Shown: positions 32,808 to 41,275 of the stretch, piece after piece
How the letters are laid out: every line of letters begins with the position of its first letter
How positions within the stretch are numbered: position 1 is the stretch's first letter
From: Antrihabitans stalagmiti
GTDB taxonomy: Bacteria; Actinomycetota; Actinomycetes; Mycobacteriales; Mycobacteriaceae
Direction of reading: 5' to 3'
Assembly (NCBI RefSeq): GCF_016482825.1
Contig: NZ_JAEMNV010000003.1
Span: forward strand, 310,001-374,000
DNA length: 64,000 nt
Notes under the pieces: generated by a model
Database searches by the model: none
What the model was told of the DNA's origin: nothing
What the model saw: the letters and a program-made list of their open reading frames with translations, nothing else
Made by a program: the position numbers and the translations under genes

Positions 32808-33884
32808 TCAGCGGATCGGACGTTCCAACTCTGCTGCGAAGTCGACATCTTCGTGCTGATGCCGCCGGAACAGGAAGAGGAAAACGATCCAGCCGACAAG
32901 CGCGACCAGAATGAAGCTGACCCCGCGATAGACGAAGGCGGCTGCGACGGCCTGAGAGGCAGGCAGAGCAGCAGCCGAGGTCAGCGTCGCGATCAAGGTC
33001 GCGTCCACGTAGACGAGGCCACCCGGCGCGAACGGCACAGTCCCGACCGCCTTGCCGATCGCGAACGTGATGAGCAAACCGGCGAGCGTCGGATCCGCGC
33101 CGATGGCATAACAGGCGAACGCCAGACAGGCGACGTCGCCACCACGGTGCAGGACCGCCCAGACGATCGAGAGCCCCCCGTCACGGACGCCGAGCTTGAC
33201 CGACTCGATTTGATCGATCACTTCGCGAACGCGGTCCATCCCGACGTCCAACCGTTGCTTGCGAATCCGGTTGTACTTACCGACCACCCAGCCGACCGCG
33301 CGCTCGAGACTGTCCGGATGCGTCGAGGCGTACTGACCCGCATAGATCAGCGCAACCATGCCGCCGATCGAAATGATCAGCGTGAACGGACTCACCGAGC
33401 CACCGACCGCGATCGCGCCGGCAAGACCGATGAGCGCGAGACCGGAGGCCGCGATGACGCCGGATATCGCGAGTTGCCAGGACGCGACGATCGGACTTGC
33501 ACCCCACCGACGGGTCTCGCGATAGGTGAACGCCGTCGAGAAGACCTGACCTGCGGGCAGCGTCACCGACATCGCGGTGCTTGCATAGATGACGGCAACC
33601 GATTTACGTTGACTGACCCGAACGCCACCGGCCTGCAGCAGTTGGCGTTGCAATGCACCGAAGCCGCTCAGCGACACCGCCTGCGCCGCGATACACGCGC
33701 TCAACCAGCCCCAATGGATCTCACTCAGGCTCTTCCACGATTCGTGCAACCGTGGCCACAAATAGATGGCTTCGCCGGTCAACAAAGCAAGCAATGCGAT
33801 TCCGGCAACCCACTTGACCCACCGAAATCTGCCCCGCTTCGGCGCGGGCTCGGCATCAGGCGCGTCAGGTCCGGGCTGTGCCAC
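32808..33884 (-). CDS. YbhN/UPF0104 (LPG-synthase-TM-like) membrane protein
   Basis: A 358-residue polytopic membrane protein (about 8 helices) of the UPF0104/YbhN family, related to the flippase domain of lysyl-phosphatidylglycerol synthase. Family marks are VTLPAGQVFSTAFTYRETRRWG and the late TVPFAPGGLVYVDATLIATL. Such proteins are thought to move or expose lipids. The GTG start at 33884 follows AAAGG; the upstream open frame overlaps the cyclase gene and is rejected. It lies 31 bp downstream of the class III cyclase, same strand, probably one transcript. Confidence 0.82.
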   Translation of the reverse strand: MAQPGPDAPDAEPAPKRGRFRWVKWVAGIALLALLTGEAIYLWPRLHESWKSLSEIHWGWLSACIAAQAVSLSGFGALQRQLLQAGGVRVSQRKSVAVIYASTAMSVTLPAGQVFSTAFTYRETRRWGASPIVASWQLAISGVIAASGLALIGLAGAIAVGGSVSPFTLIISIGGMVALIYAGQYASTHPDSLERAVGWVVGKYNRIRKQRLDVGMDRVREVIDQIESVKLGVRDGGLSIVWAVLHRGGDVACLAFACYAIGADPTLAGLLITFAIGKAVGTVPFAPGGLVYVDATLIATLTSAAALPASQAVAAAFVYRGVSFILVALVGWIVFLFLFRRHQHEDVDFAAELERPIR

Positions 33885-33915
33885 ACCTTTAGAGTAGCGA
33901 ACGAGGTACTTCGAT

Positions 33916-35427
33916 CTAGCTGCGAAGTACAGGAGACGCCAAGTGTGTCCTCCTGCGACGACCACGCAATTGCACTTCTTCGCCGAGTTCCCAGTTGCTC
34001 TGCTCGTCCTCGTCCGCGAAGTACAGTGCGCTGCTCGACGCAAGAACACGCGCCGGTTGGAGCTTCGCCAGCTCTGTCAATCGCGACGCCTCGTTGACCG
34101 GATCGCCGATCACCGTGTACTCGAACCGATTTGCGGCGCCGATGTTTCCGGCGACGGCAAGTCCGGCGGAGACGCCGATACCGATGTCGAGTCCGACGAC
34201 TTTGCTGAGCTCTATCCGCATATCTCGGGCGGCCGCAAGAGCAGCGGTCGGCGCGTCCGGACGATCGAGTGGCGCACCGAAAATCGCAAGCGCGGCATCA
34301 CCCATGAACTTGTTGACGAAGCCGTGATGCCGGTCGACCACCTCGACGACGATCCGGAAGAACTCGTTGAGCAAGCTGACGACCTCGGTGGGGGGTCGCT
34401 CCGCCGCCGTCGCCGTCGACCCGACCATGTCGACGAAAAGCACAGCGACGAAACGGGTCTCACCACCGAGTTCGGTACCGAACTGCAGCGCACGCCGCGC
34501 TACGTCCTCGCCGACATGCTGGCCGAACAACTCCTGCAGGACCCTGCGCTCGGACGCTTCCTCCATCATCCTGTTGAACCCGACCTGCAGCCGGCCGATC
34601 TCGCTACCGTCGAACACCTCGACCGAAACGTCCGGCTCGCCCTCCTGCACCTTGTCGATGGCCCTGGTGAGTTGGCGGATGGGATCGGAAATGCTGCCGC
34701 TGGTCAGCATCGACAGCGCGAACGCCTGCACGATCACCACGATGGTCAGCAGCAGCACGGCGACAGCGAGCGAGTTCGACGAGTATTCGAGGTCCGTCGA
34801 AATCTGCGTGACGCACAGCAACACGATCGCGATCGAGGGCGCGAGTGTGCCGAGCCCCCAGGTCATCGCCATCCGGGTACCGATGCCGGGAGTGAGAGTG
34901 CGGTCGAAACTGCCTTCGCTCAACGCTTTTGCCGCAACCGGGCGCAGGATGCGCTCGCCGAGCATGTAGGAGAAGCCGAACACGATGACCGCACCCATGA
35001 TGTAGGTCATGATCACGGCTGCCGACAACTCAGGCGCACTCGGAATCGCGAGGATCGCGAATGCGGTGCCGCCGAAGATCCACAGGATCAAATGCACTAT
35101 CGCCTGCCGAAGCGGTGCGTGCAGCGCGGCCATTTGTTCGCGCCGACTCGGCGGACCACCCCGCAACTGCCATCGCACGACCGGGCTGAGCATAAACGCC
35201 GACGACCCCAAACTCACGAGCGCGCCGACACCGAGCAGGGCGGCGATGATGGTCGCGCTACGCCTGCGATCCGAGATCACCGCCGACGATTGGGGAACAG
35301 GGAGGCCGTGCTGAATGAAGGCGTAGACCAGCAGTACTCCGAAGCCGTTTGCCAAGGCCATCGAGACGACATAGAGCGGCCAGCGAGTATGCATCGTCTG
35401 TTTGACCGCTTCGAGTGGCGCTGACAC
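33916..35427 (-). CDS. Membrane-bound class III adenylate cyclase with HAMP
   Basis: The 503-residue protein has about six transmembrane helices (20-230), a HAMP linker (about 240-295: SISDPIRQLTRAIDKVQEGEPD) and a C-terminal cyclase homology domain. Metal-binding Asp333 (FVDMVGST) and Asp377 (KFMGDAALAIFG), the adenine-selecting Lys373, and Asn445/Arg449 (GDPVNEASRL) are all present, so it should make cAMP as a homodimer. The architecture is that of the M. tuberculosis Rv1318c-Rv1320c group. What its membrane part senses is unknown. The YbhN-type gene follows on the same strand. Confidence 0.92.
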   Translation of the reverse strand: MSAPLEAVKQTMHTRWPLYVVSMALANGFGVLLVYAFIQHGLPVPQSSAVISDRRRSATIIAALLGVGALVSLGSSAFMLSPVVRWQLRGGPPSRREQMAALHAPLRQAIVHLILWIFGGTAFAILAIPSAPELSAAVIMTYIMGAVIVFGFSYMLGERILRPVAAKALSEGSFDRTLTPGIGTRMAMTWGLGTLAPSIAIVLLCVTQISTDLEYSSNSLAVAVLLLTIVVIVQAFALSMLTSGSISDPIRQLTRAIDKVQEGEPDVSVEVFDGSEIGRLQVGFNRMMEEASERRVLQELFGQHVGEDVARRALQFGTELGGETRFVAVLFVDMVGSTATAAERPPTEVVSLLNEFFRIVVEVVDRHHGFVNKFMGDAALAIFGAPLDRPDAPTAALAAARDMRIELSKVVGLDIGIGVSAGLAVAGNIGAANRFEYTVIGDPVNEASRLTELAKLQPARVLASSSALYFADEDEQSNWELGEEVQLRGRRRRTHLASPVLRS

Positions 35428-35481
35428 GGAACCAATTTAGCGTTCCCGGTGTGCGTACCGCCCGGTGATGGTCTTTCCCGA

Positions 35482-35487
35482 TAGGCT
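35482..35487 (+). promoter_or_regulatory. -10 element for the AI-2E-family gene
   Basis: TAGGCT, 7 bp, then ATG 35495, without a Shine-Dalgarno. Confidence 0.4.
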
Positions 35488-35494
35488 CGGCGCA

Positions 35495-36685
35495 ATGAAT
35501 GCCCAGGTACCCGCGTCAGAACCGGCTCCGAAATCGCATGCGGATTCGGTGCATCCGCTGGTTCGGGTAGGCGCCGAATGGACGTGGCGGCTGCTCGTTC
35601 TGTTCGCGGGACTCCTTGCGATCGGCTACATCGTCCAAGAGCTCGCGACGGTGATGATTCCACTTGCGATCGCGCTTCTCGGGGCCGCGATGCTCGCACC
35701 GATGGTCAATTGGATGCAACGACAAGGGGTTCCGAGGTCCGCGGCCGTCGTCGTCGCCATCGTCGGCTCGATCAGTGTGCTCGCAGGCATTCTGACCTTC
35801 GTGGTCGAGCAGTTCATCGAAGGTCTGCCCCAGTTGGTCAGCCAATTCTCGACGAGCATCGAGCAGGTCCAGAATTGGCTCACCGATGGTCCCCTGCACT
35901 TCAGTGAAGACCAGATCCGCAGCGGCGGCGATTCACTGCGCCAAGCGCTGGAATCGAATCAGGATTCGCTCACGAGCGGCGCACTGACGACCGCGGCCGT
36001 CATCGGTGAAATCCTGACGGGTTCGTTGCTCGCATTGTTCATCCTGATCTTCTTCCTCTACGGCGGCGAACAGATCTGGGACTTCCTAACGCGAATCGTG
36101 CCGACCGACTCGCGTCGCCGGGTGCGGGTCGCCGGTCGGCAGGGCTTCGGTTCCCTCGTCGGCTTCGTACGCGCGACGGTCGCTGTGGCTGCGGTCGATG
36201 CGATCGGTATCGGCGCGGGACTGGCAATACTCGGTGTGCCCCTTGCGCTGCCGTTGGCGTCACTTGTGTTCATCGGCGCCTTCGTTCCGATCATCGGCGC
36301 CTTCGTCGCCGGTTTCGTCGCCGTCTTCATCGCGCTCGTGACCAAGGGTCTACTCACCGCTCTGATCACGTTCGGCATCATCGTCGCGGTGATGCAGTTG
36401 GAAGGCCATGTGCTGCAGCCGCTTCTGTTAGGTCGGGCAGTACGGGTGCATCCGCTGGCCGTTGTTCTTGCGATCACCGCGGGCCTCGTCGTTGCGGGCA
36501 TCGCAGGCGCGTTGTTCGCCGTTCCGCTCGTCGCCTTCTTGAACACCGCCATCAGGTCGCTGCTCGTCGACGAGCCCGACGAGGTTTTCGAGGAGCAGAC
36601 TGCCGACATGGTGACCGGTCCATCGTTCGCTGCGACACCCGACGAGCCTGATAAACCCGATAAACCCGATGAACCAGCAGGGTAG
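35495..36685 (+). CDS. AI-2E family transporter (PerM/TqsA-like)
   Basis: A 396-residue membrane protein with the family pattern: paired N-terminal helices (TWRLLVLFAGLLAIGYIVQELATVMIPLAIALLGAAMLAPMVNW), a soluble helical insert (about 105-155), and a C-terminal helix block with LEGHVLQPLLLGRAVRVHPLAVVLAITAG, the most conserved part. Members export small molecules or act as Na/H antiporters; AI-2 export is shown only for some. The C-terminal tail is acidic, with a short tandem DEPDKPDKPDEP. The start codon appears leaderless. It overlaps the histidine kinase gene by 17 bp, so the transporter and two-component system are likely one operon. Confidence 0.87.
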   Translation: MNAQVPASEPAPKSHADSVHPLVRVGAEWTWRLLVLFAGLLAIGYIVQELATVMIPLAIALLGAAMLAPMVNWMQRQGVPRSAAVVVAIVGSISVLAGILTFVVEQFIEGLPQLVSQFSTSIEQVQNWLTDGPLHFSEDQIRSGGDSLRQALESNQDSLTSGALTTAAVIGEILTGSLLALFILIFFLYGGEQIWDFLTRIVPTDSRRRVRVAGRQGFGSLVGFVRATVAVAAVDAIGIGAGLAILGVPLALPLASLVFIGAFVPIIGAFVAGFVAVFIALVTKGLLTALITFGIIVAVMQLEGHVLQPLLLGRAVRVHPLAVVLAITAGLVVAGIAGALFAVPLVAFLNTAIRSLLVDEPDEVFEEQTADMVTGPSFAATPDEPDKPDKPDEPAG

Positions 36686-37901
36686 AGGTGAGCGCAGGCT
36701 GCACCGCGGGCGTGAGCGCCGCAGGCTGAACCTGCGCGCCGTTACGGGCGTCGAGGCGGATCCCGTTGCGCCGCTCTGGCGAGCGTCACAAGCGTTCCGG
36801 CTGATCACTTTGGTCTACGCGGCGTCCTACCAGTTCACCGTTATCGACAACTACACGAATCAGCGTCTCGCCTGGTTCTTCTTCGCGTTGATGGCTGTGT
36901 GGACCGGGATGTCGGCGTTGGCACTGACTGTCAATTCGCTACCCCGCTGGTGGATCGTGGCCGCAGACCAGTTGGTCGTCGCGGGGCTGATGCTCGCGAC
37001 CAAGCTTGTCGCCGATCACGACTGGTACACAACCAAGCAGACTTTGCCGACGACGCTGTGGGCTGCCAACGCCGTGCTGTCGGCTGCCATTCTCTGCGGA
37101 CCGTGGATCGGCGTCGTATCGGGACTTGGCATCGCCTTGGTAAGTCTCTATGTGCAGGAACGCATCACACTCGATCTTGGCGGCGACGCGACGGTACCGA
37201 TGCTGGTCTCGACAGGGCTGGCGATCGGGCTGGCGTCGAGTGCGGCGACCCGCGCACACGGGCAGCTCGAGCGCGCTGTCCGGCTCGCCGCAGCAACCGA
37301 GGAACGCGAGCGACTTGCTCGTGAAGTACACGACGGGGTGCTGCAGGTGCTCGCCTACGTGCAGCGGCGGGGCGCTGAAATAGGCGGTCCGGCAGTCGAA
37401 CTCGCTGCCAAGGCCGGTGAACAGGAAGTCGCCCTCAGGATGTTGATCTCGGAGCAGGGCGCCGGTGCGGAGTCCGATGCAGGCGGCGGCGCCATCGATC
37501 TGTGCCCGCTGTTGCGATCGCAAGCGCGGCCTCTCGTTGCGGTGTCCACTCCTGCCGATCCGGTGTTGGTCGGACGGTTCATCGGCACGGAACTCGCCGC
37601 CGCCGTGGCGACGGCACTGTCCAACACCGAACTCCATGCCGGCGCGGGCGCGAAAGCGTATGTGTTGCTGGAGGATATGGGCACCGAGATCATCCTCAGC
37701 GTTCGCGACGACGGCAGTGGTATCGCTGCCGGTCGGCTGGCGGAGGCCGAAGCCGAAGGGCGGCTCGGTGTTTCGAAATCGATCTGCGGACGCGTCGAAG
37801 CGCTCGGTGGCACCGCCACACTGGTGACCGAGCCCGGCGGCGGGACAGAATGGGAATTCACGGTGCCCCGCGATACAACGGACATCGGCAAACATCGTTA
37901 G
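36669..37901 (+). CDS. MacS-family sensor histidine kinase
   Basis: The 410-residue HisKA_3-type sensor kinase has four to five transmembrane helices (about 45-195) forming a membrane sensor without a large outside loop. The phosphoacceptor is His221 in EERERLAREVHDGVLQVLAY, and a HATPase_c domain carries VATALSNTELHAG as N-box and DDGSGI as G1. It is of the MacS/DUF5931 type, whose signal is unknown. The gene starts within the end of the AI-2E transporter gene and is followed 17 bp later by its response regulator. Confidence 0.9.
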   Translation: MNQQGRGERRLHRGRERRRLNLRAVTGVEADPVAPLWRASQAFRLITLVYAASYQFTVIDNYTNQRLAWFFFALMAVWTGMSALALTVNSLPRWWIVAADQLVVAGLMLATKLVADHDWYTTKQTLPTTLWAANAVLSAAILCGPWIGVVSGLGIALVSLYVQERITLDLGGDATVPMLVSTGLAIGLASSAATRAHGQLERAVRLAAATEERERLAREVHDGVLQVLAYVQRRGAEIGGPAVELAAKAGEQEVALRMLISEQGAGAESDAGGGAIDLCPLLRSQARPLVAVSTPADPVLVGRFIGTELAAAVATALSNTELHAGAGAKAYVLLEDMGTEIILSVRDDGSGIAAGRLAEAEAEGRLGVSKSICGRVEALGGTATLVTEPGGGTEWEFTVPRDTTDIGKHR

Positions 37902-37918
37902 CGGAAGGGGAGACACAC

Positions 37919-38578
37919 GTGACCGAAGCGGATCAGGTGTCTGTGATGGTTGTCGACGATCATCCGATGTGGCGCGACGGAGTGTCCCGTGACCTGGAGG
38001 CCGCGGGTTTCACGGTGGTCGCGACAGCAGACGGCGTCGGCACAGCAAGCCGCCGAGCGGCTGCCGTGCAACCCGACGTCGTGCTTATGGATATGCAGCT
38101 CATCGACGGCAACGGTGCGGAGGCAACCGCGAAGGTGCTCGACGTGTCGCCGAACAGTCGGGTCCTTGTGCTGTCTGCGTCCGCCGAGCGGGAGGACGTG
38201 CTCGATGCGATCAAAGCCGGCGCATCGGGCTATCTCGTGAAGAGTGCGTCGGCCACGGAGCTGATCGACGCCGTTCGCGCAACCGCGGCAGGTCAACCGG
38301 TGTTCACTCCAGGGCTGGCAGGTCTGGTGCTCGGGGAGTATCGACGGATGGCGACGGCACCGGCCGACGAGCGCGCACCCGAGGTTCCCGCGCTGACCGA
38401 ACGGGAGACGGAGGTGCTCCGGATGGTCGCAAAAGGCCTGAGTGCGAAGCAGATTGCGACGAGGTTGACGTTGAGTCACCGCACCGTCGAAAACCACGTA
38501 CAGGCGACGTTACGCAAGCTGCAGCTCGCCAACCGAGTCGAGCTGACGCGCTACGCAATCGAGCAAGGTCTCGAATAA
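37919..38578 (+). CDS. NarL/LuxR-family response regulator
   Basis: A 219-residue two-domain regulator: a receiver with the acidic pair in VVDDHPMWRDG, the phospho-acceptor Asp58 in VLMDMQL and the Lys in GYLVKSAS, then a LuxR-type HTH (LTERETEVLRMVAKGLSAKQIATRLTLSHRTVENHVQATLRKLQLANRVELTRYAI). The GTG start is preceded by GAAGGGGAG with good spacing. It is paired with the MacS-type kinase 17 bp upstream. Possible targets are its operon neighbours (AI-2E transporter, DUF1707 protein). Confidence 0.93.
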   Translation: MTEADQVSVMVVDDHPMWRDGVSRDLEAAGFTVVATADGVGTASRRAAAVQPDVVLMDMQLIDGNGAEATAKVLDVSPNSRVLVLSASAEREDVLDAIKAGASGYLVKSASATELIDAVRATAAGQPVFTPGLAGLVLGEYRRMATAPADERAPEVPALTERETEVLRMVAKGLSAKQIATRLTLSHRTVENHVQATLRKLQLANRVELTRYAIEQGLE

Positions 38579-38582
38579 CACC

Positions 38583-38588
38583 TATTCT
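38583..38588 (+). promoter_or_regulatory. -10 element for the DUF1707 gene
   Basis: TATTCT, 6 bp, then ATG 38595, in the 16-bp gap after the response regulator. It suggests a separate leaderless transcript. Confidence 0.45.
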
Positions 38589-38594
38589 GGATTT

Positions 38595-39242
38595 ATGGAC
38601 GCAAGAGACTTGCGGGTATCGGACGCCGAACGCGAACACGTCGGGCGGATACTGCAGAGCGCGGTGGGGCAGGGCATGCTTTCGCTCGGCGAATTCACCG
38701 AACGAATGGACACCGCGCTTGCGGCGAAAACGCGCGCCGAGCTCAACATAGTGCTGGTCGATCTGCCTGGAGTGCGCCTGGTCGGTGCAGAGACAGCCAA
38801 CCGTGGGTACACGGCTCCGCAACCGACCTCGGGTCCGCAGCAGCAGCACCCCACGGTCGCACCTGGTGAACGCGACGTCGTCCGCGGCAGAATGTCGGGA
38901 CTTTCGCGCAAAGGACCGTGGCACGTGCCGGCGACCCTGTTCGTCAGCACCAAGATGTCGAGCGTGACCCTCGACTTCACCGAAGCAGTCGTCTCGACGC
39001 AGGTCGTCGAGGTCGTCGTCGACGATTTCGCCAGTAGCGTCTCCCTGATCGTTCCGCCCAACGCGACGGTGGACATGAACGGGCTCGACCTCGTCGGCGC
39101 GAGCGCGAACAACAAGGTGCGAACCGGTCCGCCGGTCGGCGCGCTGCACCTCGTCGTCCGGGGCCGAATGCGCTTCGGCTCGGTGACCGCCAAGCATCCC
39201 TTCGGCACCGGCTGGCGACGCCTGCTCGGTCAGATGGACTGA
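38595..39242 (+). CDS. DUF1707 protein with LiaF-like C-terminal domain
   Basis: The 215-residue protein begins with a DUF1707 domain (LRVSDAEREHVGRILQSAVGQGMLSLGEFTERMDTALAAKTRAEL), a short DNA-binding-like helical motif, followed by a Gln/Pro linker and a beta-rich C-terminal domain resembling the LiaF-type cell-wall-active-antibiotic-response domain (FVSTKMSSVTLDF, VSLIVPPNATVDMNG, GRMRFGSVTAKHPF). No membrane helix is present. The combination suggests a role in envelope-stress sensing. It follows the two-component system by 16 bp but has its own -10-like element. Confidence 0.85.
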   Translation: MDARDLRVSDAEREHVGRILQSAVGQGMLSLGEFTERMDTALAAKTRAELNIVLVDLPGVRLVGAETANRGYTAPQPTSGPQQQHPTVAPGERDVVRGRMSGLSRKGPWHVPATLFVSTKMSSVTLDFTEAVVSTQVVEVVVDDFASSVSLIVPPNATVDMNGLDLVGASANNKVRTGPPVGALHLVVRGRMRFGSVTAKHPFGTGWRRLLGQMD

Positions 39243-39265
39243 TTACCCGCAGATCAGGGTCCAAT

Positions 39266-39288
39266 TCCCTACCCGGGCTGAGTAGGGA
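39266..39288. promoter_or_regulatory. Inverted repeat before the DUF2339 gene
   Basis: TCCCTAC-N9-GTAGGGA (39266-39272 and 39282-39288) lies 24 bp after the DUF1707 stop and 41 bp before the DUF2339 start. It could be a weak terminator or an operator. Confidence 0.4.
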
Positions 39289-39328
39289 TACTCATCTGCT
39301 AGAGCGGTCGATGGACGAGTCTTGTGTC

Positions 39329-41275
39329 ATGACATCACCTCGGTCGCCTTTCGTCGATCCGCAACTAGTCACGCGGCTCTCCGACGATTTCGCATCCCTC
39401 GGCGCGCAACTCGGCCACGTCGGCCGAAATCTCGCGATACTGCGGACGCAGTTGGACGCGGCAGTAGCGCCGCCGCAGCCCGCGCCGCCGCAGCCCGCAC
39501 CGCCGCAGCACGCACCGCCGCAGCCCGCACCGCCGCAGCCCGCACCGCAAGTAGCGCCTCAGCCCGTGCAACCGCAATACCGGCCGCCGCAACCACCGCC
39601 GCAGTACCGCCCGCCACAGCCGCCGCCACAGTATTGGTCACCCGCGCCGCAGCAGGCAAGGCCCCGTCCACAGCTCCCGCCGCGTACGCCGTGGTGGCAG
39701 CGCGACGGCGTGATCAGCAAGTTGCTCGCCGTCGCGGGTGCAGGCGTCACGCTGATCGGTGTGGTCATGTTGCTTGTGATCGCCGCGCAGGCGGGCTTCT
39801 TCGGACCGGTCGCTCGTGTCACAGCGGGAGCGGCGCTGTCCATCGTGCTGGTCGGAATCGGCGCGCGTGTCTTCGGGCGAACCGGCGGCCGGGTCGGCGG
39901 AATCGCCTTGGCCGCAACGGGTATCGCAGGTGCGTACCTCGACGTGATGGCGGTGACCTCGATCTACGGTTGGCTCGTTCCGCCGCTCGGGCTGCTCGTC
40001 GCGCTCGGGGTCGGGGCCTTCGGTGTTGCGCTTGCGGCCAAATGGCAGTCGCAGTCGTTGGCGCTGCTCGTCGTCGTCGGCGTTGCCGTGCTTGCGCCGA
40101 TCGTCACCGACGGGATCACACTTGTGCTCATCGGCTTCCTCGTCGTCATCCAGATCGCTTGCTACCCAGTGCAATTGGTTCGTCCGTGGCCCTATCTCGA
40201 AGCAGCACGCACCATCCCGGTGGTACTCGCCCTGCTGCTCGCCATCGCGCTGAGCGTCGTCGACTCCGATTCGAGCAACGAGTACTGGCTGCTCGCGTCT
40301 AGCATCGTCGTCGCACTGGTCGGCATCGCAGCAGTCGTCCCCTACGGTCGCCGTCGCGTCGACGTGCTCGGTAGCGCGATGTTCGCAACAGCCGCACTGC
40401 CGCTGCTGTTCACGAGCGCGCTGTTCGAGCGTCCCATCGTTGTCGCGATCGAAGCGCCGTTCGCCGCTGTGCTGCTGCTCATCGCTGCGCTGCCGATGTT
40501 CGCCGCGCACACCAGGATTGCTGCTGTCACGGTCGCCGTACTTGCCCTGCTGCAGACCACGTTCGCTGCAACCGATCGCAACACGCTCGCGATCGCACTC
40601 CTTGTCGTTGCCGCCGGATTCATCGCAGCATCGGATCGGCTGCGGTCGAAGGTCGCCTACGGGATCGGCTTCGGCTTCACCGTCGTCGCCGGGTTCGCCT
40701 ACCTCGCACAGGCCTCACCCGACAGCGTCGCGTCGGCGAGCCGTGCGGTCGAAAATCTGGGCAGCTCGGTTGTCCTCGCGGGCGCCGCCGCCATTGCAGT
40801 GCTGGTCTTGCTGGTGTGGGTTGGACAACGTTCCGGCATCGTGGCGAAGTCCACTGTCGAGCCGCTGACGTTCCTGGCCGGGCTCGCCGGTCTCTATGCG
40901 ATGACCACAGCAACCGTCGCAGCCGGCGTCGCGATAGCAGGCAGGGACGGGTTCATCGGCGGACACTGCGTCGCAACGATCACGTGGATGATCGTCGCAA
41001 CACTCGTCCTGATGCGCGGACTGCGGGTTCGCAGCAACGCACACCTCACGCTGCTGTGCGGGCTTGCGCTGTGCGCTGCCGCGATTGCGAAGCTGTTCCT
41101 CTTCGACCTGGCAACCCTCGACGGCCTGTTCCGAGTCTCGGCCTTCATTGCGGTCGGGCTGCTACTGCTGGTCGCAGGCACCAAGTACGCACGGGCCTTC
41201 GCGGAGCGTGAAAGCGCTGCCGAACTGGCCGAGCAACAGGCTAGTGACGGTTCTCCCGCTCCAGCAGCTCGCTGA
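39329..41275 (+). CDS. DUF2339 polytopic membrane protein
   Basis: A 648-residue protein. A short coiled segment (LVTRLSDDFASLGAQLGHVGRNLAILRTQL) is followed by a Pro/Gln-rich stretch made of APPQP repeats (about residues 47-120), then at least 15 transmembrane helices of the DUF2339 type, beginning ISKLLAVAGAGVTLIGVVMLL. The family is found across bacteria with no firm function. ATG 39329 is favoured as a start; ATG 39311 would add six residues. The repeat is encoded by a 15-bp minisatellite. The gene overlaps the convergent mmpL3 gene by 35 bp. Confidence 0.82.
   Translation: MTSPRSPFVDPQLVTRLSDDFASLGAQLGHVGRNLAILRTQLDAAVAPPQPAPPQPAPPQHAPPQPAPPQPAPQVAPQPVQPQYRPPQPPPQYRPPQPPPQYWSPAPQQARPRPQLPPRTPWWQRDGVISKLLAVAGAGVTLIGVVMLLVIAAQAGFFGPVARVTAGAALSIVLVGIGARVFGRTGGRVGGIALAATGIAGAYLDVMAVTSIYGWLVPPLGLLVALGVGAFGVALAAKWQSQSLALLVVVGVAVLAPIVTDGITLVLIGFLVVIQIACYPVQLVRPWPYLEAARTIPVVLALLLAIALSVVDSDSSNEYWLLASSIVVALVGIAAVVPYGRRRVDVLGSAMFATAALPLLFTSALFERPIVVAIEAPFAAVLLLIAALPMFAAHTRIAAVTVAVLALLQTTFAATDRNTLAIALLVVAAGFIAASDRLRSKVAYGIGFGFTVVAGFAYLAQASPDSVASASRAVENLGSSVVLAGAAAIAVLVLLVWVGQRSGIVAKSTVEPLTFLAGLAGLYAMTTATVAAGVAIAGRDGFIGGHCVATITWMIVATLVLMRGLRVRSNAHLTLLCGLALCAAAIAKLFLFDLATLDGLFRVSAFIAVGLLLLVAGTKYARAFAERESAAELAEQQASDGSPAPAAR
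39467..39541. repeat. 15-bp minisatellite, five copies, coding for APPQP
   Basis: Five head-to-tail copies of a unit close to GCGCCGCCGCAGCCC, all in frame, encode Ala-Pro-Pro-Gln-Pro (one copy ends in His). Degenerate copies continue downstream. Confidence 0.85.

Noticed and set aside
33943-35424. 493-codon plus-strand frame opposite the cyclase gene
   Set aside because: All cyclase motifs are on the minus strand; the plus frame is low-complexity Arg/His/Asp.
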